Below are positions 16,886-23,022 of a DNA stretch of 64,000 bases, piece by piece. The stretch is from positions 310,001-374,000 of the forward strand of contig NZ_JAPLET010000010.1 of NCBI RefSeq assembly GCF_026391055.1, written 5' to 3'. A program made the translations under genes and the position numbers. The notes under the pieces were generated by a model. It searched no databases. It was not told where the DNA came from and worked only from the letters and a program-made list of their open reading frames with translations. This DNA comes from Spirosoma sp. GTDB taxonomy: Bacteria > Bacteroidota > Bacteroidia > Cytophagales > Spirosomataceae. How positions within the stretch are numbered: the first letter of the stretch is position 1; each line of letters opens with the position of its first letter.

Positions 16886-17218
16886 TTACACTTAATAGTA
16901 AGTCACTGATTATCAGAATATTAACATTAAGTGATGTTGCGTACAATAGTATGTTGGGTGTTGAAACAGCTTTGCTACGCGATGTGTGTCTATCTGCTGC
17001 TTAAATCCAGCAGCCAGCCAATGAGTATGCCGCTTTGTTAGCTTTTGTGCCTAATCCCAGCTAAATCCGGCAGGGGGCAATGTGTGTGCTTAGTCGGCGT
17101 TAAGCGTAGTCGAGAGCGTATAGTGTAATATGTATGGGGTTGCTCTATGCCTAATGGGGTACTGAATTAACCACATTCTAACAGTGAATTAGGGAGATCA
17201 ATATAGACTAAGAATGTA
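16886..17218. other. Gene-free left end of the accessory region, with repeats
   Basis: 333 nt with no credible gene. It contains GTTGGGTGTTG near 16953, a 30-nt block at 16988-17017 found again at 19200-19229, and a diverged relative (CTAAATCCGGCAG) around 17060. The composition is mixed and the repeats match the GC-richer spacers seen between the AT-rich genes downstream. Confidence 0.55.
16988..17017 (+). repeat. 30-bp direct repeat, copy 1
   Basis: Matches 19200-19229 at 28 of 30 positions in the same orientation; the shared core is TTAAATCCAGCAGCCAGC. The two copies flank the membrane-protein gene, the toxin-antitoxin pair and a small minus-strand frame. Confidence 0.75.
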
Positions 17219-17737
17219 ATGACAGAATCTGAAATGACTGCCTTAATGCTTGAGTTTTACATACTAAGGCCAGACGATTTAAATTTCAAAGTAGATAACA
17301 GTAATCGAAAAATGCACAATGCTGTTATTCAAAAATTGAAAGCCTATAAGTTAATTGAGCCTACTGGTTTTCAGCAATTTAACAAAGCTACAGAAAGGGG
17401 ATATGAGGCATATTATATGGGTGGATTTGATAAATGGAAAGCTGCCAATGACCAGCGCGAGAAGGAGTTACACAAAGCAACGATAGATAGTTCAAAAGCA
17501 ACAGTAGATGCGGCTGAATCCGCTAAGTGGTCAAAGTATGCCGCAATAGTTTCTGCTATTGCGGCAATAATTGCCTTTGCATTGCCGCCACTTTTAAATG
17601 ATAAAGAGGGTAGTCAATCGGACTCATTGGTTAACGCATTGCATGTAAAAGTTGATATGCTATACTCGCAATTGAGAGTCCAGTCGCAAAGCCAGAAAGC
17701 CAAAGGGGAGACTGAACAAAGCCAAAAAAAGAAATAA
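17219..17737 (+). CDS. Hypothetical single-pass membrane protein
   Basis: A 172-residue protein. The N-terminal domain (1-80) has winged-helix-like spacing (MTALMLEFYILRPDD ... NRKMHNAVIQKLKAYKLIEPTG). A short helical linker rich in K, A and T/S follows, then a membrane segment at about 102-124 (SKYAAIVSAIAAIIAFALPPLL) and a polar coiled tail with many Q, S and K. AT-rich codons (AAT, ATA, AAA) contrast with the flanking core genes. I recognise no named family. This architecture is common among genes carried in accessory islands. Function unknown. Confidence 0.7.
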   Translation: MTESEMTALMLEFYILRPDDLNFKVDNSNRKMHNAVIQKLKAYKLIEPTGFQQFNKATERGYEAYYMGGFDKWKAANDQREKELHKATIDSSKATVDAAESAKWSKYAAIVSAIAAIIAFALPPLLNDKEGSQSDSLVNALHVKVDMLYSQLRVQSQSQKAKGETEQSQKKK

Positions 17738-17975
17738 CTCGTTTCATTGTGCTGATATTTAGTGATTTAACTTACCCTAATATCGCACATTTATGAACAA
17801 CATCAAACATTATTGAACATAAAAAGTAAAGATTGTTAAAGTTCATCCTATTATGACGTACCACTTTTTGCTATATAAAATACCATTTTGCTGATAGTAT
17901 TGAATAAAATACTACATTATGCCGTAAAAGCAAGAACGCCAGTCCCTTTTATTGTGTTTTATTAATAGTATTACC

Positions 17976-17983
17976 TACCTTTG
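17976..17983 (+). promoter_or_regulatory. -7 element of the toxin-antitoxin operon
   Basis: TACCTTTG matches TAnnTTTG; a partial -33 (TTG) lies about 20 bp upstream. Transcription would start near 17990, giving a leader of about 110 nt that contains the inverted repeat at 18016-18047. Confidence 0.55.
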
Positions 17984-18015
17984 CGCTCCTTAACGAGGGG
18001 TACGATTGATTGACT

Positions 18016-18047
18016 CGATTAATTGATATATTAATATTAATTAATCG
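18016..18047. promoter_or_regulatory. Probable autoregulatory operator of the toxin-antitoxin operon
   Basis: CGATTAATT (18016-18024) and AATTAATCG (18039-18047) form a perfect 9-bp inverted repeat with a 14-bp AT spacer, extendable outwards through ACT/AGT. Its position just downstream of the -7 element suits repression by an antitoxin or antitoxin-toxin complex. Confidence 0.55.
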
Positions 18048-18098
18048 ATTAGTTCAATAGGCATTTAAAGGATTATATCAACACCTAACCTTGATAAA

Positions 18099-18578
18099 AT
18101 GGCAGCTATAAATCAAAATACTCAGTATGCTATGGAATCGCCCTACAGTGAAATCCGTAATGTAATGTGTCTGCGAAATAAATCACAAGGGGAGGTTATT
18201 CTTTGGGAGCCGGTTGTTAGTGACATTATAGCCTGTCAAATAAAAATGGCAGACTTCCATAAAAAGATTGTAAAGTTAAACAAGGGCATGTTACTAAGTG
18301 TCCATAAGGAATTGAACGAAATCTTAAGTTCAGCCGAAAGCGAATTGAAGGGAATGCCCAATGTTGATTTTCGGGAAATAAATTATAGAATTCAACTTGA
18401 GAAGCTCTTTGTGCAAATTCGTGAAATTGCTCAGGATGCACATTATTTAGCAACCGCCGATGAGCCAGACGAAAATTCTATTGAATTTAAAAAATTCTTA
18501 TCAGAAGTTGTTGTTGAGTCAATGTCACAAGGGAAAAGTATTGCTGGTAAAAAGTCGCTTATGGCTTTATTTGATTAA
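18099..18578 (+). CDS. Probable antitoxin partner of a RelE/ParE-like toxin
   Basis: A 159-residue protein, longer than most RelB/ParD antitoxins, ending 4 nt before the toxin gene. It is mostly helical (DIIACQIKMADFHKKIVKLNKGMLLSVHKELNEIL) and ends in a basic segment (SQGKSIAGKKSLMALFD). I see no ribbon-helix-helix, AbrB or HTH motif, so the antitoxin role rests on its position directly upstream of the toxin and on the operator before it. It has AT-rich codon use like the rest of the island. Confidence 0.6.
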   Translation: MAAINQNTQYAMESPYSEIRNVMCLRNKSQGEVILWEPVVSDIIACQIKMADFHKKIVKLNKGMLLSVHKELNEILSSAESELKGMPNVDFREINYRIQLEKLFVQIREIAQDAHYLATADEPDENSIEFKKFLSEVVVESMSQGKSIAGKKSLMALFD

Positions 18579-18582
18579 ATAA

Positions 18583-18972
18583 ATGGGGCATAGAATTTCT
18601 AGGCGTACTGCATTTGATAAGGATATAAAGAGCTTTAAAAAGGCAAAAAATTTAATTGAATCAATTAAGGACTCTATTAATGAAATAATTAATGATCCTA
18701 CTAGTGGGGAATCATTAACTGGAAATTGGAAGGGGTATAAAAGTTATCACTTCAATAGAAAGCCGGAAATTAGGATTATATACGCCGTATATCCTTGTTG
18801 TATTCTTGGGAATAGTGCCTCTTCTATTGATTGTCTACTTGAAATAGAGGCAGATGAAGATGACAAAGGTGAGTGCCTTGGCGTTATTGACTTTGTTAGG
18901 GTAGCATCTAGGGAAGAGTTTAACAATATTTACAATCTTCGAAAAAAATTTATACCCAATACATTAACATAA
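18583..18972 (+). CDS. RelE/ParE superfamily toxin-like protein
   Basis: A 129-residue protein with the RelE/ParE-fold signature: FDKDIKSFKKAKNLIESIKDSI (N-terminal helices), then LTGNWKGYKSYHFNRKPEIRIIYAVYP, the strand-rich core in which such toxins place basic catalytic or binding residues. RelE-type members cleave mRNA on the ribosome and ParE-type members poison gyrase; which applies cannot be told. A longer insert (CCILGNSASSIDCLLEIEADEDDKGECLG) precedes the last strand. It follows the antitoxin after 4 nt and is followed at once by a terminator. Confidence 0.75.
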   Translation: MGHRISRRTAFDKDIKSFKKAKNLIESIKDSINEIINDPTSGESLTGNWKGYKSYHFNRKPEIRIIYAVYPCCILGNSASSIDCLLEIEADEDDKGECLGVIDFVRVASREEFNNIYNLRKKFIPNTLT

Positions 18973-19002
18973 AAAAAGCCCCTTCACTCGGAGGGGCTTT
19001 TT
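18972..19002 (+). terminator. Rho-independent terminator of the toxin-antitoxin operon
   Basis: AAAAAGCCCCT and AGGGGCTTTTT arms around a 9-nt loop directly after the toxin stop codon. Its minus strand also forms the 3' end of a small open frame (18984-19142). Confidence 0.9.
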
Positions 19003-19142
19003 ACATTCCCCACCACTTCATCCCACACCCTATTATATATCGCCATGTTACGTTCCCACTCTTCCCGCGTCATAGGGGTGCAGTAGCTGAGCATCATGGT
19101 TTCCAGTTCTTTTATTGCGTCTTCTTCTTGTTGCGTAGTCAT
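18984..19142 (-). CDS. Putative 52-residue small protein
   Basis: From the ATG at 19142 the minus strand reads MTTQQEEDAIKELETMMLSY, then CTPMTREEWERNMAIYNRVW and DEVVGNVKSPSE. The composition is acidic and helical with protein-like codon use, and a GGAG lies just before the start. Its last codons form the terminator stem of the toxin operon, so the frame and the terminator overlap. It could be real or a by-product; the amphipathic, well-formed sequence favours real. Confidence 0.45.
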   Translation of the reverse strand: MTTQQEEDAIKELETMMLSYCTPMTREEWERNMAIYNRVWDEVVGNVKSPSE

Positions 19143-19199
19143 GCTCCGTTAGCGGGTTGTTTCTTACAGGGTACTTGGTGAGGGGTATCTAGCTGATGG

Positions 19200-19229
19200 T
19201 CTATCTGCGGGTTAAATCCAGCAGCCAGC
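19200..19229 (+). repeat. 30-bp direct repeat, copy 2
   Basis: Second copy of the block at 16988-17017 (28 of 30 identical). It begins the repeat-rich spacer that runs to about 19660. Confidence 0.75.
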
Positions 19230-19698
19230 TTGAGCGAATGCGGGGTTGGTGTCACCCAACAAGATCAAGTGTGTAAACTACGGAACAGCTTGTGTACGTT
19301 CAGTTGGCTTATGCCCCGTAGCATCACACTTCAAGGCGTTGGGTGTTCCAGACAGGTATAAAAAAAAGCGTGTTTGCCAACCTTTCGGCGACAACTTGCA
19401 CGTCCCGACAGGCGGTCTTTTGGGCTTCCATTTTCGGGTTTCATGCGACAAGTTGAACGCCCCTCGTGGGCAATGCCAGGCTTCCATTTCTGGGTTCCGG
19501 CTGATAGGCCGAACGTTCCAGAGGTCAGGGTTTTGGTTCGTTCGGCGTGTTCTGGTTGACACAAGAAACGCCTTGGTTGAGTAGCTTTGAGTTTCCATTT
19601 CCGGGTCTCGGGCGACAATCTGCACGTCTCAGCAAGGCAGGTTATTTGCTCGTGTATTCAGTAATTAGCACATTACCTCATTATTACAAACAAACACG
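19230..19698. repeat. Repeat-rich spacer with a recurring unit of about 40 bp
   Basis: No credible gene in 469 nt. A unit built around CTTCCATTT(T/C), GGGT and GCGACAA recurs at about 19424-19463, 19480-19519 (diverged) and 19589-19630, and once more at 21529-21570. It also holds GTTGGTG facing ACCCAAC near 19245-19260 and GTTGGGTG near 19338-19345. These elements belong to the same family of spacers found after other genes of this island. Confidence 0.65.
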
Positions 19699-19926
19699 AT
19701 GGACATTTACACAACAATTTATCATGCTTTCAAGGATATGAGACTTATAAATGTAGACACTTTACCCTCTGAACCTGTAGAGGGACAATATGTCTGGAAT
19801 TTTAGTCATAATGCTTCCTCTGAATTTGATTTAGAAAAAGTAAAATCTATACTTGTAAGTAATGGCCTTAAGATTAATGAGATTGTACAAGGTAATGGTG
19901 CAACAATCATTACTACTTTGGAATAA
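19699..19926 (+). CDS. Hypothetical 75-residue protein
   Basis: A short acidic protein (MDIYTTIYHAFKDMRLINVD...) ending in a beta-alpha-beta-like stretch (FDLEKVKSILVSNGLKINEIVQGNGATIITTLE). AT-rich and preceded by the repeat spacer, it looks like a single-gene accessory unit. No family recognised; possibly an immunity- or regulator-sized protein, but that is a guess. Confidence 0.55.
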   Translation: MDIYTTIYHAFKDMRLINVDTLPSEPVEGQYVWNFSHNASSEFDLEKVKSILVSNGLKINEIVQGNGATIITTLE

Positions 19927-20003
19927 TATTTTATTGACCAATATTTTGCTCTTACTTTTTTTTGAACACTCTCAAAACAGCATTTTTGCAAGCAACCGAA
20001 GTT

Positions 20004-20501
20004 ATGAAAATTTTTATTATAATGTTTGGGGTTATTTTTAGCCTATCTGCTTATGGCCAGACTAAAAAAGAGACTATTGATTGGTTAAATACTAAATTTG
20101 AAAATAGCCCTGTTGCCATAAACAAGATAGATCAATTCACAAGATTTTTGACTATAAAACAAGATGGTAGTTATTCCATTCAAAGTTACTCGTACTTTCT
20201 AAGTGTAGTTCTTCCCGACATGCAGAACTACGCGCGTAAAACTTTGTTTAGTGGGCATTTCAAAAATTTAAACCCAAACTCTGTTCGTACAGAAAAGATA
20301 GGTGGTGATATATACTTTTATGCTACTTGTAGCAGCGGCAAATGTATAACGCAACAAAACCAAGGCCCCAGTAGCTTCGATTCTTACATGCATACAGAAG
20401 TTCTCTTATGTTTTACCTCTGACATAAATTTGGAAGATCGTTGTAAAAAAGCCTTTACACATCTGATAAAGCTTTGCGGAGGCAAAAAAGAAGCTTTTTG
20501 A
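20004..20501 (+). CDS. Secreted hypothetical protein
   Basis: A 165-residue protein with signal peptide MKIFIIMFGVIFSLSAYGQ, a Bacteroidota-style cleavage site before TKKE. The mature domain has mixed strands and helices, with cysteines in TCSSGKCITQ, CFTSD and RCKK that could form disulfides. I chose the ATG at 20004 because the signal peptide begins there; an upstream TTG at 19962 would bury it. AT-rich. A GC-richer repeat begins about 40 nt after the stop. Function unknown. Confidence 0.65.
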   Translation: MKIFIIMFGVIFSLSAYGQTKKETIDWLNTKFENSPVAINKIDQFTRFLTIKQDGSYSIQSYSYFLSVVLPDMQNYARKTLFSGHFKNLNPNSVRTEKIGGDIYFYATCSSGKCITQQNQGPSSFDSYMHTEVLLCFTSDINLEDRCKKAFTHLIKLCGGKKEAF

Positions 20502-20541
20502 TAATAAACCCGGCTTGTTCGTTTGGGTGCTTAATTGGTTC

Positions 20542-20661
20542 GCTCCGCGTGGGTGAGTTTCCTGCGACAGGCAGCAGGCCGCAAAGCCGGCGTTTTCAGC
20601 CCAACCGGCCATGTGTGTAAAGGCTCCCTACGGTCGCCATCAACATATGGGGTCGTTGGTT
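20542..20661 (+). repeat. attC-like inter-gene repeat (copy A)
   Basis: GC-richer block beginning GCTCCGCGTGGG, containing GCGACAGG, then TTTTCAGCCCAAC (GCCCAAC at 20599-20605) and, about 50 nt on, GCCATCAACA followed by GGTCGTTGGT (GTTGGTT at 20655-20661). The outer 7-mers and the CCAT...ATGG part are complementary, giving an imperfect hairpin. It shares wording with 21322-21455, 22660-22748 and 24760-24860. Confidence 0.65.
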
Positions 20662-20923
20662 TGATAGAACAGCAGATAACGTAGCGGTGGGATTGCGTGC
20701 GAAAAGGGACCCGTTTCAGTAGGGCGCTTTGTGGCTCGTTGGTCAGCTTCAGTCGACACGAGAATCGCCCCAGTTGAGGCCGATAAAAAGTACATTTGTC
20801 ACGTAGCGTGTGACAGCGGAAACGCACCGATTGGGAGGCAAAAAAGTGGTTTGCGACGTAGCGTGCGATAAGTCAACCGCTCTGACAAGTAAACCTTTCG
20901 GCTTGTTTAGTAATCAGTTTTGA
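20662..20923. other. Gene-free spacer with short repeats
   Basis: Continues the spacer before the next gene. It holds two near-copies of a TTTG-ACGTAGCGTGYGA block (around 20795-20815 and 20850-20870). No gene seen. Confidence 0.5.
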
Positions 20924-21379
20924 ATGAAGAAGAATTCAAAAAGACGTCTGCTTCTACCCTTAATATTGACTGCTGTGTTTGTGGCTTCTTCGTTTGCCCC
21001 AATCCTACAGATATATATTCTGACCTTTGATGGTTATCTGGTTGCTTTCATCAATAAAGTAATTTTATCAGATAAGCCAGGGCATATCTTTACTGCCAAT
21101 TTGTTGGCAAACCTACCTCCTTCTTTAATCTTCTTATTTCTCCTATATAAAACTGAAATTGAAAGTATAAGGGTTAGTGCAGCCATTTTTTCAATGGTCT
21201 TTATGAACGCCTTTATACTTTTTCTGATTGGGGATTTTAATGAAGATTGGGAGCTGTATTTTCTGATTTTTCTAGTAGCTAGTTTAATCAGTAGTTCAGT
21301 ATTATTTTTTATTTGTGTTTGGCGGCCTCCGGGCGCCAGGGAGCACGTCCCGTCGGACGGTTTTCAGCCCAATAAGTAA
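20924..21379 (+). CDS. Multi-pass membrane protein with a repeat-derived C-terminus
   Basis: A 151-residue protein with about four membrane segments (LLLPLILTAVFVASSF, YLVAFINKVIL-type, LIFLFLLY, IFSMVFMNAFILFLI, FLIFLVASLISSSVLFFICVW). The last 18 residues (RPPGAREHVPSDGFQPNK) are encoded by the GC-rich inter-gene repeat at 21322-21379, and the stop codon lies inside the repeat. The original C-terminus may therefore have been replaced. AT-rich body. Function unknown. Confidence 0.6.
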   Translation: MKKNSKRRLLLPLILTAVFVASSFAPILQIYILTFDGYLVAFINKVILSDKPGHIFTANLLANLPPSLIFLFLLYKTEIESIRVSAAIFSMVFMNAFILFLIGDFNEDWELYFLIFLVASLISSSVLFFICVWRPPGAREHVPSDGFQPNK

Positions 21380-21455
21380 AGGGTGTAAAGGTTGACGCAA
21401 CGTTTGTTGTCCAGAGTAATTTCCTCATCATCAGCCCTTGGAGGCATTGGGTGGA
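21322..21455 (+). repeat. attC-like inter-gene repeat (copy B)
   Basis: Contains GGGCGCCAGGGAGCACG, then GGTTTTCAGCCCAAT (GCCCAAT at 21367-21373), GTGTAAAGG and finally ATTGGGT at 21446-21452, which is the reverse complement of the left 7-mer within one base. It overlaps the end of the membrane-protein gene. Confidence 0.6.
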
Positions 21456-21687
21456 GGTCAAACAATTAAAAATGCGTGTTTGTTGGCCTCATGCGACAGG
21501 GAGCCCGGCTCATTTGGGCAGCTTTTAGGTATCCATTTTCTGGCTGTGGCCGACAAGCAAAACGTCTTGGTTAGACTACCTTTTACATTTAGAAAAGTAA
21601 TACAGAAATCAATTGATAAAATTGCTTGGCGAACGCAACATTTAACTATAAACATAGTTATCCACATAATCTAAACTTTGTTTCGCC
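21456..21687. other. Gene-free spacer with a further copy of the 40-bp unit
   Basis: Holds a copy of the 40-bp unit at 21529-21570 (TATCCATTTTCTGG ... CCGACAAG). A single perfect DnaA-box sequence TTATCCACA at 21658-21666 is probably chance. No gene. Confidence 0.5.
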
Positions 21688-22641
21688 ATGAAACCTGTCT
21701 TCTTTCTGATTACCTGCCTTCTTTGCTCGTTCGTGTATGGACAGAATTATAACCATTTAGTCAATGAAGCCAATGAGCAGTATATCCAAAAAGATTATAA
21801 AAAATCAGTTGAGCTTTATAAGTTGGCATTTACGAAAGAGCAAAATATACGTTCTGATTTATATAATGCGGGGTGTTCAGCCGCTTTAGCAGGAGATGTT
21901 GGGTTAGCTCTCAATTGGCTGAATATAGCCTTTGATAAAGGGTACGTGAATATCAGGCACATGAAAGCGGATAGTGACCTGAACTCTCTTCATAACACAA
22001 AAGGCTGGAAGTCATTGCTAGCTAAAATGCAAACTAAAGTTGACCGAATTGAAGCTAACTATGATAAACCTCTTCAAGCTAAGTTGTTAACTATTTATGA
22101 CGACGACCAAAAAGGCCGTTTGAAAATAAACGAATTGGGCCAAAAATTCGGCTTCGACTCCAAAGAAGTTAGTGAGTTGTGGAAGACTATAGAATATAAA
22201 GACAGCATAAATCTTCTAAAAGTTAAAGATGTACTGGACCAGTACGGCTGGGTTGGAGCAGACAAGGTTGGGCCGCAGGCCAACAGCACTTTATTTTTGG
22301 TAATCCAACACGCGGATTTGACTACTCAACAGAAGTATTTACCTATGATGCGCGAGGCTGTAAAAAATAAAAAGGCAGAGCCAAGTGCGTTAGCATTGCT
22401 GGAAGACCGAGTTGCCTTAGGTGAGAAAAGGCAGCAGACCTATGGAAGTCAAATCGGCGAGGATAGTACTGGTGCTTCTTACATTTTACCGTTGGAAGAC
22501 CCTGATAACGTTGATAGAAGACGGGCTGAGGTTGGTTTAGGCCCTTTGGCCGATTATGTGAAGCAGTGGGGTATCAAATGGAATGTAGATGAGTATAAAA
22601 AACAACTTCCAAGCATTGAGAAAAGAGAAGGAATAAAGTAG
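21688..22641 (+). CDS. Secreted protein with TPR-like region and DUF6624-like C-terminus
   Basis: A 317-residue protein. It has a signal peptide (MKPVFFLITCLLCSFVYGQ), then TPR-like helices (YIQKDYKKSVELYKLAF ... YNAGCSAALAGDVGLALNWLNIAFDKGY). The C-terminal region (about 180-310) includes ANSTLFLVIQHADLTTQQKYLPMM, LALLEDRVALGEKRQQTYGSQI and PLEDPDNVDRRRAEVGLGPL, which I recognise as DUF6624. The protein at 25506-26117 has the same core. DUF6624 function is unknown. AT-rich; followed by a repeat 18 nt after the stop. Confidence 0.75.
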   Translation: MKPVFFLITCLLCSFVYGQNYNHLVNEANEQYIQKDYKKSVELYKLAFTKEQNIRSDLYNAGCSAALAGDVGLALNWLNIAFDKGYVNIRHMKADSDLNSLHNTKGWKSLLAKMQTKVDRIEANYDKPLQAKLLTIYDDDQKGRLKINELGQKFGFDSKEVSELWKTIEYKDSINLLKVKDVLDQYGWVGADKVGPQANSTLFLVIQHADLTTQQKYLPMMREAVKNKKAEPSALALLEDRVALGEKRQQTYGSQIGEDSTGASYILPLEDPDNVDRRRAEVGLGPLADYVKQWGIKWNVDEYKKQLPSIEKREGIK

Positions 22642-22659
22642 GTAAGCAACCAGAAAAAC

Positions 22660-22748
22660 GCTCCACGTGGGCGGCTATCGGGCGACAGGCCGCACGGCCC
22701 GAAGAAGGGTTTTCAGCCTAACATCAACACTCATGGTGGTGTTGGGTG
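22660..22748 (+). repeat. attC-like inter-gene repeat (copy C)
   Basis: Begins GCTCCACGTGGGCGG, contains GCGACAGGCCGCACGG, then GGTTTTCAGCCTAAC (GCCTAAC at 22716-22722), CATCAACACTCATGGTG and GTTGGGTG at 22741-22748. The ends TTCAGCCTAAC and GTTGGGTGAA pair with one unpaired G, an attC-like imperfect palindrome. Confidence 0.7.
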
Positions 22749-23022
22749 AATTGCCAAAGTAGTGTGTGCATGGCGGCTTCGATAGACAAGCTAACCGCCC
22801 CAACAGGAACAGCTTGACGAAGTATGAAGTTATGATTGGCAGTCTGAACATCAGCGAAAGGCGGATTAGCAGCATAGCCAAGCTTCGCGCTCTGACCAAT
22901 TTTTAAAGGTTTCACATTTTTATGCGAATAATTTTATTATGGGCAGAAGCATGCTAAATTGCTTGCAGCATGAAAGTATAAAGTCGCAATTTGATCTTAT
23001 TAACTAGCCACACTGCTAAACC
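22749..23022. other. Gene-free spacer upstream of the ACT-TIR gene
   Basis: Holds GC-rich repeat remnants to about 22900, then AT-rich sequence with a small inverted repeat (CATGCT ... GCAGCATG near 22950-22975) that could be an operator for the following gene. No gene seen. Confidence 0.5.

Larger units (their letters stand above)
17738..18098. other. Gene-free AT-rich region carrying the toxin-antitoxin promoter
   Basis: 361 nt between the membrane-protein gene and the toxin-antitoxin pair. It holds the -7 element and inverted repeat listed separately; the rest is AT-rich with no open frame of note. Confidence 0.6.

Noticed and set aside
16646..16909. 87-codon plus-strand open frame
   Set aside because: Starts in the hairpin arm and is antisense to the hydrolase remnant; no protein-like features.
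19278..19625. 115-codon minus-strand open frame over the repeat spacer (ETRKWKP-like words)
   Set aside because: Its periodic residues come from the 40-bp DNA unit; composition is not protein-like and it lies entirely in the repeat spacer.
21658..21666. Single DnaA box TTATCCACA before the DUF6624 gene
   Set aside because: One 9-mer match without companions or symmetry is plausible by chance.
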